From Ligilactobacillus salitolerans (GTDB lineage: Bacteria; Bacillota; Bacilli; Lactobacillales; Lactobacillaceae): 37,225 bases of DNA. The position numbers and the translations under genes were made by a program. Under the pieces are notes generated by a model. It was not told the origin of the DNA. It saw only the letters and a program-made list of their open reading frames with translations, and searched no databases. Below are positions 1 through 6,561 of this stretch, piece after piece (within the stretch, counting starts at the first letter, position 1; each line of letters starts with the position of its first letter). The stretch is from assembly GCF_003864415.1 (NCBI RefSeq), contig NZ_BFFP01000001.1, forward strand, positions 1-37,225. The letters are read 5' to 3'.

Positions 1-35
1 CCCGGAGTCCGATCATGCTTACTTTCTACAGTTTT

Positions 36-175
36 GCTCCGCCCTGTTTTCATAGTCGGGTTACGCGTGGCAGCAGGTTGCGCCTAACCTACTTCTGCCA
101 ACAATGCTGAAAATCGCATTTTTGGTAGAAGCCCGTTAGTGCTCACCTGCTGAACGCCGCGCTCCGCCCTGTTTT
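36..175. repeat. Structured repeat-like element bounded by 15-bp direct repeats
   Basis: The 15-mer GCTCCGCCCTGTTTT occurs at 36-50 and again at 161-175. Between the copies lies a nested imperfect inverted repeat: CAGCAGGT near 74 pairs with ACCTGCTG near 146, TGCGCCTAAC with GTTAGTGC, and CTTCTGCCAA (101-110) with TTGGTAGAAG, around a small AATGC/GCATT hairpin. No reading frame explains it. It looks like an intergenic repeat or structured RNA, possibly extending left of the window. I do not recognise the family. Confidence 0.5.
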
Positions 176-223
176 AAAAAAGACAAGCACTGCCAAATTT
201 CTTTGCCCAGCCTTGTCTTTTTT
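176..223 (-). terminator. Rho-independent terminator, PTS operon
   Basis: AAAAAAGACAAG (176-187) pairs with CTTGTCTTTTTT (212-223). It lies just downstream of the leftward EIIA gene. The T-run exists on both strands, so it may also end rightward transcription from the repeat element. Confidence 0.8.
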
Positions 224-255
224 GATCTTTAACAATTAGTCTGTTAATAGCTCGA

Positions 256-615
256 TCAGTGCTTCTTTAGTTCGTCTAGTTCTTCATACACATCAACAAA
301 GTTCGTTGCCAAATCTACAAACGTGATCGCAGTCATCATATGATCTTGTGAGTGAACCATCAATAATGTGACCTGGGCATGTTCGCCTTGTGCTTCCTTC
401 GTTAACATACCTGTTTGCGTATTATGCGCTTCAACCAATGCCTTCTGAGCTTCATCAAGCTTGCTGTGAGCTTCGTCAAAGTTGCCTTCCTTAGCTGCCT
501 TGATTGCTTCCACTGCAAATGATTTTGCATTTCCAGCATTAATGATCAGACCCATTGTTGTCTGCATTTGCAATTCTTCATCAGATTGTTGTGTGTTTTT
601 CTCTTCTTCTGCCAT
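256..615 (-). CDS. PTS lactose/cellobiose-family EIIA subunit
   Basis: Soluble EIIA component of a phosphotransferase system, which passes phosphate from HPr to EIIB during uptake of a beta-glucoside such as cellobiose or chitobiose. The 119 residues match the family length. The VHSQDHMM motif (87-94) holds the phosphorylated histidine, His88 by analogy with His89 of E. coli ChbA, and Asp91/His92 follow as in the family. The N-terminal dozen residues are acidic and polar, a common extension. Start chosen at the ATG after GGAGGATCAGC. It is 39 bases downstream of the EIIB gene and so co-transcribed. No EIIC or phospho-beta-glucosidase lies in the window, so the membrane subunit must be encoded elsewhere. 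Substrate is inferred from family only. Confidence 0.92.
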   Translation of the reverse strand: MAEEEKNTQQSDEELQMQTTMGLIINAGNAKSFAVEAIKAAKEGNFDEAHSKLDEAQKALVEAHNTQTGMLTKEAQGEHAQVTLLMVHSQDHMMTAITFVDLATNFVDVYEELDELKKH

Positions 616-654
616 GCTGATCCTCCGTTTTGGTTCTCACCAATTAGATTTTTA

Positions 655-975
655 TTATTCACCCATCAATTCGTAGGCTTGTTGGATAACCTTGTCGCCT
701 TGCATCATACCATAAGCTTGCATGTTGATCACGGCAACTGGGATATTCTTACCATCTAATTTTTTCTTGAAATCAGCTTCCATGTAACGAACCTGTGGTC
801 CAAGCAATACGCAGTTGATTTCCTTTGCTTCCAATTGTGAGTCAGCTTCTGCAGCTGGAACAGCGAAGATCTCAGCATCCTTGCCTTCTGCTTCTGCAGC
901 CTTCTGCATCTTTGTCACCAACAAACTTGTACTCATACCTGCTGCACAACATAACATGATCGTTTTTTTAGCCAT
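655..975 (-). CDS. PTS lactose/cellobiose-family EIIB subunit
   Basis: Cytoplasmic EIIB component that takes phosphate from EIIA onto a cysteine and hands it to the sugar bound by EIIC. The LCCAAGMSTS motif carries the phosphocysteine; Cys10 aligns with Cys10 of E. coli ChbB. LLGPQVRYM in the middle is also typical. The frame is open five codons further to 990, but ATG at 975 is preferred because GGAGGT ends 7 bases upstream of it, giving 106 residues. It is the first gene of a two-gene leftward operon with EIIA, divergent from a GntR-type regulator. Control is probably by that regulator and by catabolite repression, given the sites at 1048-1105. Confidence 0.92.
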   Translation of the reverse strand: MAKKTIMLCCAAGMSTSLLVTKMQKAAEAEGKDAEIFAVPAAEADSQLEAKEINCVLLGPQVRYMEADFKKKLDGKNIPVAVINMQAYGMMQGDKVIQQAYELMGE

Positions 976-1039
976 TATAAAGACCTCCATCTTTATTTTA
1001 AATTTTTAGCTTTTTATTTAACATTTCCAAAGCAAATCC

Positions 1040-1068
1040 TTGCTAAATAAAGCGCTTTCCCTTACAAT
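1040..1068 (+). promoter_or_regulatory. Promoter of the GntR-type regulator gene
   Basis: TTGCTA (1040-1045), a 17-base spacer and TACAAT (1063-1068) point rightward at the regulator. The cre-like palindrome sits inside the spacer, so catabolite control would affect both directions. Confidence 0.5.
1048..1060. promoter_or_regulatory. cre-like site (CcpA)
   Basis: TAAAGCGCTTTCC contains the AARCG core and a near-palindromic AAAGCGCTTT, but lacks the full TG...CA ends of the consensus. It lies downstream of the PTS start site, where CcpA would act as a roadblock, and within the regulator promoter. Confidence 0.5.
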
Positions 1069-1071
1069 ATA

Positions 1072-1100
1072 TTTATATCATATTGGTACTAATTTTACAA
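1072..1100 (-). promoter_or_regulatory. Promoter of the PTS EIIB-EIIA operon
   Basis: Reading leftward, TTGTAA (1095-1100) is separated by 17 bases from TATAAA (1072-1077), a good sigma-A promoter. The -35 and spacer are covered by the inverted repeat at 1085-1105, and a cre-like site lies just downstream. Confidence 0.65.
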
Positions 1101-1105
1101 GTACC
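1085..1105. promoter_or_regulatory. Operator candidate for the GntR-type regulator
   Basis: GGTACT (1085-1090) and AGTACC (1100-1105) form a perfect inverted repeat with a 9-base spacer. It overlaps the -35 region of the leftward PTS promoter and lies downstream of the regulator's own promoter, so binding could block both. GGTACT-type half-sites fit the HutC/UTRA subfamily. The assignment is inference from position and symmetry. Confidence 0.6.
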
Positions 1106-1132
1106 TTTAAATAATTTAAGGAGGACAGGTTT

Positions 1133-1846
1133 ATGGTCTTAAAATACAAAGAGATCGCTCAAGATATTTCTCACAAGATAACTGATCAAATCTTCACGGA
1201 TAAATTGCCCAGTGAGTCGCAATTAATGGATATGTATTTAGTTAGCCGCAACACTGTCCGCAATGCAGTGGATGTTTTATACGAACAAGGCCTGATCAAT
1301 CGGATCCAAGGCAGCGGTTATTTTGTCAATCAGCCCCTACATAACGAAGATAACTTAATGAACCTTGCCAATAAAGTCGGGATGAATGCTCTTGCCAACG
1401 AATCTCCAGTCACATCAAAGATCTTAGCTTTCGAGAGTTTGCCGGCCAGTCGTGAATTAGCTAAGTTTTTGCGCTGTGAGGTTGGAGAACCAGTCTATTA
1501 CGTCAAACGTTTGCGGTGGACCAAAGACGATCTGCTAAGCCTCGAGGAAGCATATTACCTGCGTAGTGTCGTGCCCTACTTGAACGAGAAAATTTGTTCC
1601 GATTCAATTTTTGCCTTTATCATCGAAAATTACAACATCGAGATCATCAATGCCGACGAATACGTCAAGATCTATCATTTAAAGGCAGAAGAAGCCGAAT
1701 TGACTGGGCATCCAATTGGTGAATCCACATTGCAGATCGAAGAGATCAACTACTTAAAAAATGAGCGGCCTTTCAACTACTCAAAGACTTGCTACTTTCA
1801 AGATGATCTCACGCTTTATTATCACGTCAGCAACTATCTGCACTAA
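1133..1846 (+). CDS. GntR-family regulator with UTRA domain
   Basis: Transcription factor of the HutC/UTRA branch of GntR, likely the local repressor of the PTS genes. Residues 1-70 hold the winged helix-turn-helix (LPSESQLMDMYLVSRNTVRN is the classic recognition region). Residues 85-235 form the UTRA effector domain, which in related proteins binds a phosphorylated sugar. The 237-residue length is normal. Start is the ATG after AAGGAGGACAGGTTT. It is divergent from the EIIB gene across a 157-base region containing both promoters and a symmetric operator candidate, the usual arrangement for an autoregulated local regulator. The effector cannot be read from sequence; a phospho-beta-glucoside is the natural guess. 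Confidence 0.9.
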   Translation: MVLKYKEIAQDISHKITDQIFTDKLPSESQLMDMYLVSRNTVRNAVDVLYEQGLINRIQGSGYFVNQPLHNEDNLMNLANKVGMNALANESPVTSKILAFESLPASRELAKFLRCEVGEPVYYVKRLRWTKDDLLSLEEAYYLRSVVPYLNEKICSDSIFAFIIENYNIEIINADEYVKIYHLKAEEAELTGHPIGESTLQIEEINYLKNERPFNYSKTCYFQDDLTLYYHVSNYLH

Positions 1847-1877
1847 AAAGCAGCGCTCGCCAAAGCACTGCTTTTTT
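1845..1877. terminator. Bidirectional terminator between gntR-type gene and ABC-F gene
   Basis: AAAAAGCAG pairs with CTGCTTTTTT across a short loop. The two converging genes end on either side, and both strands have a T-run. Confidence 0.8.
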
Positions 1878-1880
1878 GCT

Positions 1881-3380
1881 CTATTCTCTTGTCAACGTAA
1901 TGATTTGATCCGCAACTCGATCAATAAATTGCCGGTCATGCTCGATCAGCAAGATGGTCGGCTTAAATTCCAGCAGCAGTTGACTGAGCTGGTCTTGATT
2001 ATAAATATCCAAGTAGTTCAATGGTTCATCCCAGATATATAGTTCCGCCGGTTGGGAGAGTGATTTAGCGACTTCCACCCTTTTTTGCTGTCCCATACTC
2101 ATGTCTTCGATCCGCTGCTTGAAAACTGCCCGTTCCAAGCCCAATTTGTGCAGATTATTGAGAAACATTTCATAATCAAGCTGCTGTTTTTCGGCAAATT
2201 CAGACAAAGTGCCGGTATTTTTATCAAAATCTTGCTCGATGTAACTGATCTGCCCTTGCCTGGATAATTGCACCCTGCCAGTCATTTGGCCGGCAAATGT
2301 ACCATTCAAGGCTTGAGCTAGGCTGGTTTTGCCGATACCGTTAGGGCCAACAAGCCCAACACACTGCCCGCGCTTTAACTCTAGGTTCACTGGCAAAAAC
2401 AACTGCTGGTCATCATATGACAGCTTTAAGTCTTCCACCCGCACAACTGTCTGGTGGTGACTAGGTTGGAAGTTAAGCTCCAACGGATCGATCTGTTCGA
2501 TATTTTTGAGTAATTTTTGCTTGTCAGCAATCTCATTTCCCATTCGCCGCTCTAGTGACTTCGATTTTTTCATCACCCGCGCGGCGCGTGCTCCGATCGC
2601 ACCTGTATCTCCAATACTCCCGCTGCCTTTCTTATGCGGGTCACCATACTTGTCGCCTTCACGTGCTAGAGACCACTTTTTCTTTTCCGTCATGGTCTGT
2701 TTGAGACGGTGAATATCTTTCTTTAATTTTGCGTTTTCCTGCAGTTCGTAATTATCAGACAGTTCTTTTTCCTGGCGATAGGTGGAATAATTCCCACTGT
2801 ACAATGAAAGTTGTGCTTTTTCGATCAACAAAATATGATCCGACACTTGATCGACAAAATCGCGGTCATGACTAACGATGATAAAGCCCTGCTTTTTCTT
2901 TTTTAAATAGGCAGCAATTTGCTGGCGGCTAGCCATGTCTAAATGATTAGTCGGTTCGTCGATCAGGGGAAAATTTTGTTCATCAATAAACACTAGTGCC
3001 AGCTTTAACTTGGTTTGTTCTCCGCCAGACAAACTCGCAAACGGACGCCACAACAACTCTGGTTCGACCCCCATCAAGTTTAGTTCTCGCTCTAACCGCC
3101 AAGTTTCAAAATCATTTTCCTCACTCAAAGCATAGTAAGCTAGCTGGTCAGGGTCGTTGATCTCACAGGGAAAGTACGTAAAATTAACTTGGTGACTGAT
3201 CGTGCCGTTGTACTCGTATTTTCCCAGTAATAATTTGAGCAAGGTTGTTTTGCCACGACCGTTCCTGCCAAATAAACCAAGTTTCCAATCAGAATCAAGA
3301 TTTAAAGTTACATCTTTAAAAAGCTGCTTTTCCTGCCCAGGATAGGCAAAGTTTAACTGATTAATTCCAATTTGAGACAT
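1881..3380 (-). CDS. Lsa-like ABC-F ATPase (ribosome protection type)
   Basis: ABC-F protein with two ATPase domains and no membrane segments. Domain 1 has GRNGRGKTT (38-46), SGGEQ (118-122) and LIDEPTNHLD (139-148). A charged linker follows at about 205-300. Domain 2 has GPNGIGKTS (345-353), MSMGQQKR and WDEPLNYLD. The length of 499 residues and the WDEPLNYLD variant match the Lsa group, whose members bind stalled ribosomes and displace lincosamides, pleuromutilins and streptogramin A. Both catalytic glutamates are present. Resistance is inferred from family; many chromosomal relatives are intrinsic and weak. Start is the ATG after AAAGGAGGACTTCG. A long structured leader precedes it, as is usual for drug-inducible ABC-F genes. 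Confidence 0.88.
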   Translation of the reverse strand: MSQIGINQLNFAYPGQEKQLFKDVTLNLDSDWKLGLFGRNGRGKTTLLKLLLGKYEYNGTISHQVNFTYFPCEINDPDQLAYYALSEENDFETWRLERELNLMGVEPELLWRPFASLSGGEQTKLKLALVFIDEQNFPLIDEPTNHLDMASRQQIAAYLKKKKQGFIIVSHDRDFVDQVSDHILLIEKAQLSLYSGNYSTYRQEKELSDNYELQENAKLKKDIHRLKQTMTEKKKWSLAREGDKYGDPHKKGSGSIGDTGAIGARAARVMKKSKSLERRMGNEIADKQKLLKNIEQIDPLELNFQPSHHQTVVRVEDLKLSYDDQQLFLPVNLELKRGQCVGLVGPNGIGKTSLAQALNGTFAGQMTGRVQLSRQGQISYIEQDFDKNTGTLSEFAEKQQLDYEMFLNNLHKLGLERAVFKQRIEDMSMGQQKRVEVAKSLSQPAELYIWDEPLNYLDIYNQDQLSQLLLEFKPTILLIEHDRQFIDRVADQIITLTRE

Positions 3381-3493
3381 CGAAGTCCTCCTTTACAAGC
3401 GGTCAAAACCACTTTAAACTCTGACAAGGACTGGTTATCTTTTAAATTTCTCAAGTTGGGGCCCATTAAATTTGAGCAAACAAAAAGACCCAT

Positions 3494-3607
3494 AGCGTTG
3501 ATCAATTTAACTCTAGAACCGTTTTTGGACACACGCCAATAAGCAGTGCACCCGCACCTTGTCTGTTGCCAACGGTATTCTGGAAGTTAAATTAGATTCT
3601 CAACGCT
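3494..3607 (-). promoter_or_regulatory. Leader hairpin / attenuator candidate of the ABC-F gene
   Basis: Reading leftward, AGCGTTGA, AATTTAACT and AGAATACCGTT on the 5' arm pair in order with AACGGTTCT, AGTTAAATT and TCAACGCT on the 3' arm, giving one long stem of about 26 pairs with small bulges around a structured 47-base top. The 3' arm is followed by TCTTTTTG, as in an intrinsic terminator. It lies about 115 bases before the ABC-F start. I find no T-box (no GGGTGG core) and no leader peptide with a convincing ribosome site, so the mechanism is open. Confidence 0.6.
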
Positions 3608-3639
3608 TGGATCACTCACTTTCGCTTGTTATTACAGTC

Positions 3640-3648
3640 AGTATAGCA
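3640..3648 (-). promoter_or_regulatory. Extended -10 promoter of the ABC-F leader
   Basis: On the minus strand TGCTATACT is an extended -10 element (TGN-TATACT) with no clear -35. It predicts a start near 3633 and a leader of about 250 bases that includes the whole hairpin. Confidence 0.5.
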
Positions 3649-3770
3649 AATACATATTTTTTAAGCTAGCAAAATTATTTCAAAAGTTTAAAGATAGATT
3701 GAAAACTGTTTCACTTTTGCAGTTTTTGTAGCATAATATAGATAATCTAAAAAAGCAAGGAGATGGCTTT

Positions 3771-3950
3771 TTGATTTTCGAAACAATTCAGGCTTTGGCA
3801 GAAACGAGAAATGTTCACTTAGAGGCTCTCGAAATTGCCTTAGGTCTGCCAGAAGGAACTTTTAGAACATGGAATCAAACTGCACCTTGCAACAAACTCG
3901 CTGAGGTTGCACGTTACTTCCACGTTTCCGTTGAAACACTTTTAAACTAA
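3771..3950 (+). CDS. Small helix-turn-helix protein, TTG start
   Basis: A 59-residue protein that has a TTG start. It reads MIFETIQALA, then continues to the C-terminal HVSVETLLN. AAGGAGA ends 9 bases before the TTG. The pattern (helix, EIALGLPEGTFRTW turn and recognition helix, then FHVSVETLL) is a single XRE/Cro-like DNA-binding fold with little else, like small orphan phage or plasmid Cro proteins. A weak promoter (TTGCAG at 3717, GATAAT at 3741, 18-base spacing) precedes it and a hairpin follows. No target or partner is evident; it is divergent from the ABC-F gene, so a role there is possible but unproven. Confidence 0.65.
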   Translation: MIFETIQALAETRNVHLEALEIALGLPEGTFRTWNQTAPCNKLAEVARYFHVSVETLLN

Positions 3951-3959
3951 GACCATAAA

Positions 3960-3997
3960 TGTCCTGGGCAATCGTTATAGATGGTGCAGGATTTTTC
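3960..3997 (+). terminator. Terminator after the small HTH gene
   Basis: GTCCTGGGCAATC pairs imperfectly with GATGGTGCAGGAT, followed by TTTTTCATTT. Confidence 0.55.
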
Positions 3998-4053
3998 ATT
4001 TATTTCGCGATAAACGTCTTAAATCATGTTGACTTTACAGAAGGTGACTTTTG

Positions 4054-4557
4054 ATGGCGCAAATTATTACGATCAGACCGTGTACAGAGGGTGAGGACTT
4101 TTCTGCAATTTCCAAGTTATATTTAAAAACTTGGAAAAGTGCTTATCAAGGCTTATTGCCTCAGAAATTACTTGACCAACTAAACGAAAACACTTGGTCA
4201 CCACAAGACAGATGGCAAAATACTTTGATCGCGGAAAATGCTTCACAGAAAATAATCGGTGTTTGCAGCTATGGACCAGCAAGGTCTGCTGTTTTCCCGA
4301 ACTATGGTGAGATATATTCGCTCTACATTGACCCTGAATACCAGCAGATCGGGACCGGCTCACAACTTCTAAAACGCGCATTACATATTTTACAGCAAGG
4401 CGGTTATCATTCTGTTTTTCTCTGGGTACTTTACAACAACATGCCGGCCATCAAGTTCTATCAGAAAATGGGCTTCAAAACGATAGGAGAACCTAGAATA
4501 GATAAATCAAAACTCGGCGAAACTAAAGAAAAAGCAATGAGAATCGACTTAAAATAA
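4054..4557 (+). CDS. GNAT-family N-acetyltransferase
   Basis: Acetyl-CoA dependent acetyltransferase of unknown substrate. The N-terminus ITIRPCTEGEDF is the usual GNAT beta-1. Motif A is at about 90-110, with YIDPEYQQIGTGSQLLKRAL giving the Q-x-x-G-x-G/S acetyl-CoA pyrophosphate loop. Motif B, LWVLYNNMPAIKFYQKMGF, follows. Length of 167 residues is typical. The frame is open to a TTG at 4051, but ATG at 4054 is better spaced from AAGGTGA (4041-4047). It stands alone between two terminators. Substrate could be a small molecule, an antibiotic or a protein N-terminus; nothing nearby decides. Confidence 0.88.
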   Translation: MAQIITIRPCTEGEDFSAISKLYLKTWKSAYQGLLPQKLLDQLNENTWSPQDRWQNTLIAENASQKIIGVCSYGPARSAVFPNYGEIYSLYIDPEYQQIGTGSQLLKRALHILQQGGYHSVFLWVLYNNMPAIKFYQKMGFKTIGEPRIDKSKLGETKEKAMRIDLK

Positions 4558-4583
4558 TGGCCATTGTTATGTTGTAGGTCCTT

Positions 4584-4619
4584 GGCTAAAGCAATAGTTC
4601 ACCTTCAACTAGCCTTTTT
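4584..4619 (+). terminator. Terminator after the GNAT gene
   Basis: GGCTA (4584-4588) pairs with TAGCC (4610-4614) followed by TTTTT. The stem is short, so this is a modest call. Confidence 0.45.
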
Positions 4620-4709
4620 CAGTGGTTCAGACTTATATTGAATGCCAATAAGTTGCAAGTCATTATTTTAGTACGATACACTTGCATAAAAAAATTGAGG
4701 GGTTTTAAT

Positions 4710-5057
4710 TTGATCGACTGGCATTATGGCTTTATCAACCTTTTAAGTTCTGTTCCTTTTATCCTGGCATGGATTTCTTTTGCCCATTTTAAAAGTGGAA
4801 CCTGGGGCGTAATTTTCATGATAATTTCCCTTATCAGTGTATTTCTACTATTCAACAAAAAATCTTCTTATCAAGAAAAATACCATCCGACAACCGTCAA
4901 CCATTTTGACGGTGTCTTTAGAACTATCTTAGGTGCGCTGGCCTTACTCGCAATTTGGTTGATCCCTGATTTTGCAATCGATTTTGTGCTGCCATTTATT
5001 ATTGTTGCAGCAAATACCGTACCTTCTTTTTTCACCAAAAAAGTGGAACATCCTTAA
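4710..5057 (+). CDS. Small membrane protein, paralogue of the 32674-33027 gene
   Basis: A 115-residue protein of unknown function with four hydrophobic stretches (about 5-25, 30-47, 70-90, 92-108). Start moved to a TTG at 4710 for two reasons. GAGGGG sits 7 bases upstream, and the resulting N-terminus LIDWHYGFINL aligns directly with MIDWKYGLINL of the paralogue at 32674-33027. The two also share KSSYxxxxHPTTxxHFDG in the loop and VPSFFTK/IPAFFTK near the end. The frame is open further upstream to 4638, but that part has no counterpart. The conserved cytoplasm-side KSSY...HPTT...HFDG loop is the only candidate functional motif. Confidence 0.78.
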   Translation: MIDWHYGFINLLSSVPFILAWISFAHFKSGTWGVIFMIISLISVFLLFNKKSSYQEKYHPTTVNHFDGVFRTILGALALLAIWLIPDFAIDFVLPFIIVAANTVPSFFTKKVEHP

Positions 5058-5152
5058 GATAGAAGGCGGCATAAATTGTTGATATCCTTATGATTTATCT
5101 AGCGCAAAGCTAAAAAGTGATCCTTTGAACGTCTTGTTGATAGGTGATTCGA

Positions 5153-5230
5153 TGGTCTATTTCTCAGAAATAGACCATACAGCCATAGTCATTAAAACGG
5201 CCACACCTAGAAGACAGGTGCGGCCGTTTT
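5153..5230 (+). terminator. Two tandem hairpins, the second a strong terminator
   Basis: TGGTCTATTTC-TCA-GAAATAGACCA (5153-5177) is a perfect 11-bp stem without a T-run. AAAACGGCCACACCT pairs with AGGTGCGGCCGTTTT (5194-5230), a bidirectional terminator between the membrane protein gene and the tnpB element. The first hairpin is unexplained. Confidence 0.75.
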
Positions 5231-5274
5231 AAAACTATTCAAGCTGATATTGTCGAATTTGACTTAGATTTTGG

Positions 5275-6296
5275 CGACAAGCCCCCGACTTCAGTCGGGG
5301 GAAGGATAGCCGTAGCGTGCTTAGCACGCTAATACCACTAAATGCGGTCAAGCCTTGCTTAGAACTGACAATGTGCTATCTTAAATTAAAAGGCGGTGAA
5401 ATCAATGACTTTGAAAGCTTTTAAAATGCGCTTATATCCAAACCAAAAACAAATTCAGCAAATTAAGCAGACTTTTGGTTCAACCCGTTTTGTGTGGAAC
5501 CAAATGTTGGCTATGCAAAGTGCAAGGCACAAGAATAATCCAAACGCTAAGTATCAAAATAATTATGCAATGGACTTAATGCTAACAACGCTAAAAGCAG
5601 AATATCCGTGGTTAAAAGACGTGGACAACACAGCACTACAAGCAACTAACAGTAATCTGCACGACGCTTTTCAGCGTTTCTTCAACAAGAAATTAAGTAA
5701 CGGCTATCCACGCTTTAAAAGTAAGAAAAACTATGCGCAAAGCTACACGACTAAAAACAACGGTCAAAGTATCAAAGTCATTGATGACCACCACTTGAAA
5801 CTGCCGAAACTAGGGCAAGTCTATTTTCGTGCCGGTCGTATTTTGACCGGCAAAGTCAAACGGGCAACCGTCCGTATCAACTCGCAAGGACAATATTACG
5901 CAACCGTTTTGGTTGAGAGCGAAAAACAAGTTTTCAAGCCCAAAACAAAGCAGGTTGTCGGTATCGACCTTGGTTTAGATAGTTTGATGATTTTGTCTAA
6001 CGGGCAAAAAGTCAACATGGTGCATTTTGATACTGACGCTAAACAGCAAATTAGAGTGTGGGAGCGCAAAACAGCCCGTCGGCGCCAAAACGCACTCAAG
6101 GAAATTGCCTTTGATAAGCACGAAAAGGTCTTGTTTCCACGTACTAGTTTGCGTCAATTTCCACGTTACCAACAAGCCCGTCTGACAGTGGCAAAGCTCA
6201 AACGGCAGGTCAGTGACCGCTATCTGTTTAGAGAAATCTAGCTGACAAGTTTGCTGTGTTCCCAGAATCCACCCTTTTTAAAGGGTGGTAGTTCAA
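5275..6296 (+). mobile_element. IS200/IS605-type tnpB-only element, copy 1, internally deleted
   Basis: The left end carries GCCCCCGACT-TC-AGTCGGGGG (5280-5301) and a second hairpin GCGTGC/GCACGC, both shared with copy 2 at 19.5 kb. No tnpA is present, so transposition would need a helper. The right part (6211-6296) matches 20901-20987 of copy 2, including the perfect inverted repeat at 6269-6288 (CCACCCTTT-TT-AAAGGGTGG). Relative to copy 2 about 454 bases are missing between two CAGTGACCGC repeats. Exact element ends are uncertain; the left boundary is placed where similarity with copy 2 begins. Confidence 0.75.
5405..6241 (+). pseudogene. TnpB, C-terminally truncated by deletion (copy 1)
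   Basis: TnpB is the RNA-guided RuvC nuclease of IS605/IS607-type elements and the ancestor of Cas12. The copy keeps the N-terminal domain (LKAFKMRLYPNQKQ), the wedge region and the first RuvC motif GIDLGLDSL. It then runs from RQVSDR straight into YLFREI and stops. It lacks about 125 residues found in copy 2, including the catalytic Glu of VVEKLNTQDM, the CSTCG/CPTCG zinc finger and the last catalytic Asp of DRDINAS. It cannot cut DNA. ATG 5405 is preferred over GTG 5396. Its stop and the HigA stop share the same CTAG (6238-6241), tail to tail. Confidence 0.85.
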
Positions 6297-6561
6297 TGTA
6301 CTCCTTTCCCTTTTCTTCTTCAGCCTTACGAATATCTATATCATTTTGCAAATTCAAAAAATAGCGGTCAGAAACTCCAAAAAACCTGCCTAATCTAACA
6401 GAAGTATCGACCGTGATTTGCCGCCGATCATGCAAAATATCCTGTATTCTAGACGTTGGAACATTGATTCTTTTAGCCAGCGCATAGGCTGAAAAATTCA
6501 ATGGTTCCATAAATTCTTCTCTTAAAATTTCACTGATTTTTGGTGTTGGAATTTTGTTCAT
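6238..6561 (-). CDS. higA: HigA-type antitoxin, orphaned
   Basis: XRE-family DNA-binding antitoxin of a HigBA module. Residues 1-75 match the family: PTPKISEILREEFMEPLNFS, then the helix-turn-helix LAKRINVPTSRIQDIL, and GRFFGVSDRYFLNLQNDID. The tail (about 90-107, ELPPFKKGGFWEHSKLVS) is encoded by DNA also found at the right end of tnpB copy 2, so it may be element-derived. The protein looks functional as a repressor. Its toxin gene just upstream carries two stop codons, so it now has no partner. The start overlaps the toxin end by 32 bases, the usual toxin-first order of higBA. Confidence 0.85.
   Translation of the reverse strand: MNKIPTPKISEILREEFMEPLNFSAYALAKRINVPTSRIQDILHDRRQITVDTSVRLGRFFGVSDRYFLNLQNDIDIRKAEEEKGKEYIELPPFKKGGFWEHSKLVS

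Noticed and set aside
3497-3504. TTGATCAA as an FNR box
   Set aside because: Lacks the four-base spacer and lies within a hairpin arm.
3381-3640. T-box or other known riboswitch before the ABC-F gene
   Set aside because: No GGGTGG T-box core, no specifier-loop landmarks and no recognisable aptamer consensus.
5153-5177. Hairpin taken as a CRISPR-like repeat
   Set aside because: Occurs once, no spacers and no cas genes.
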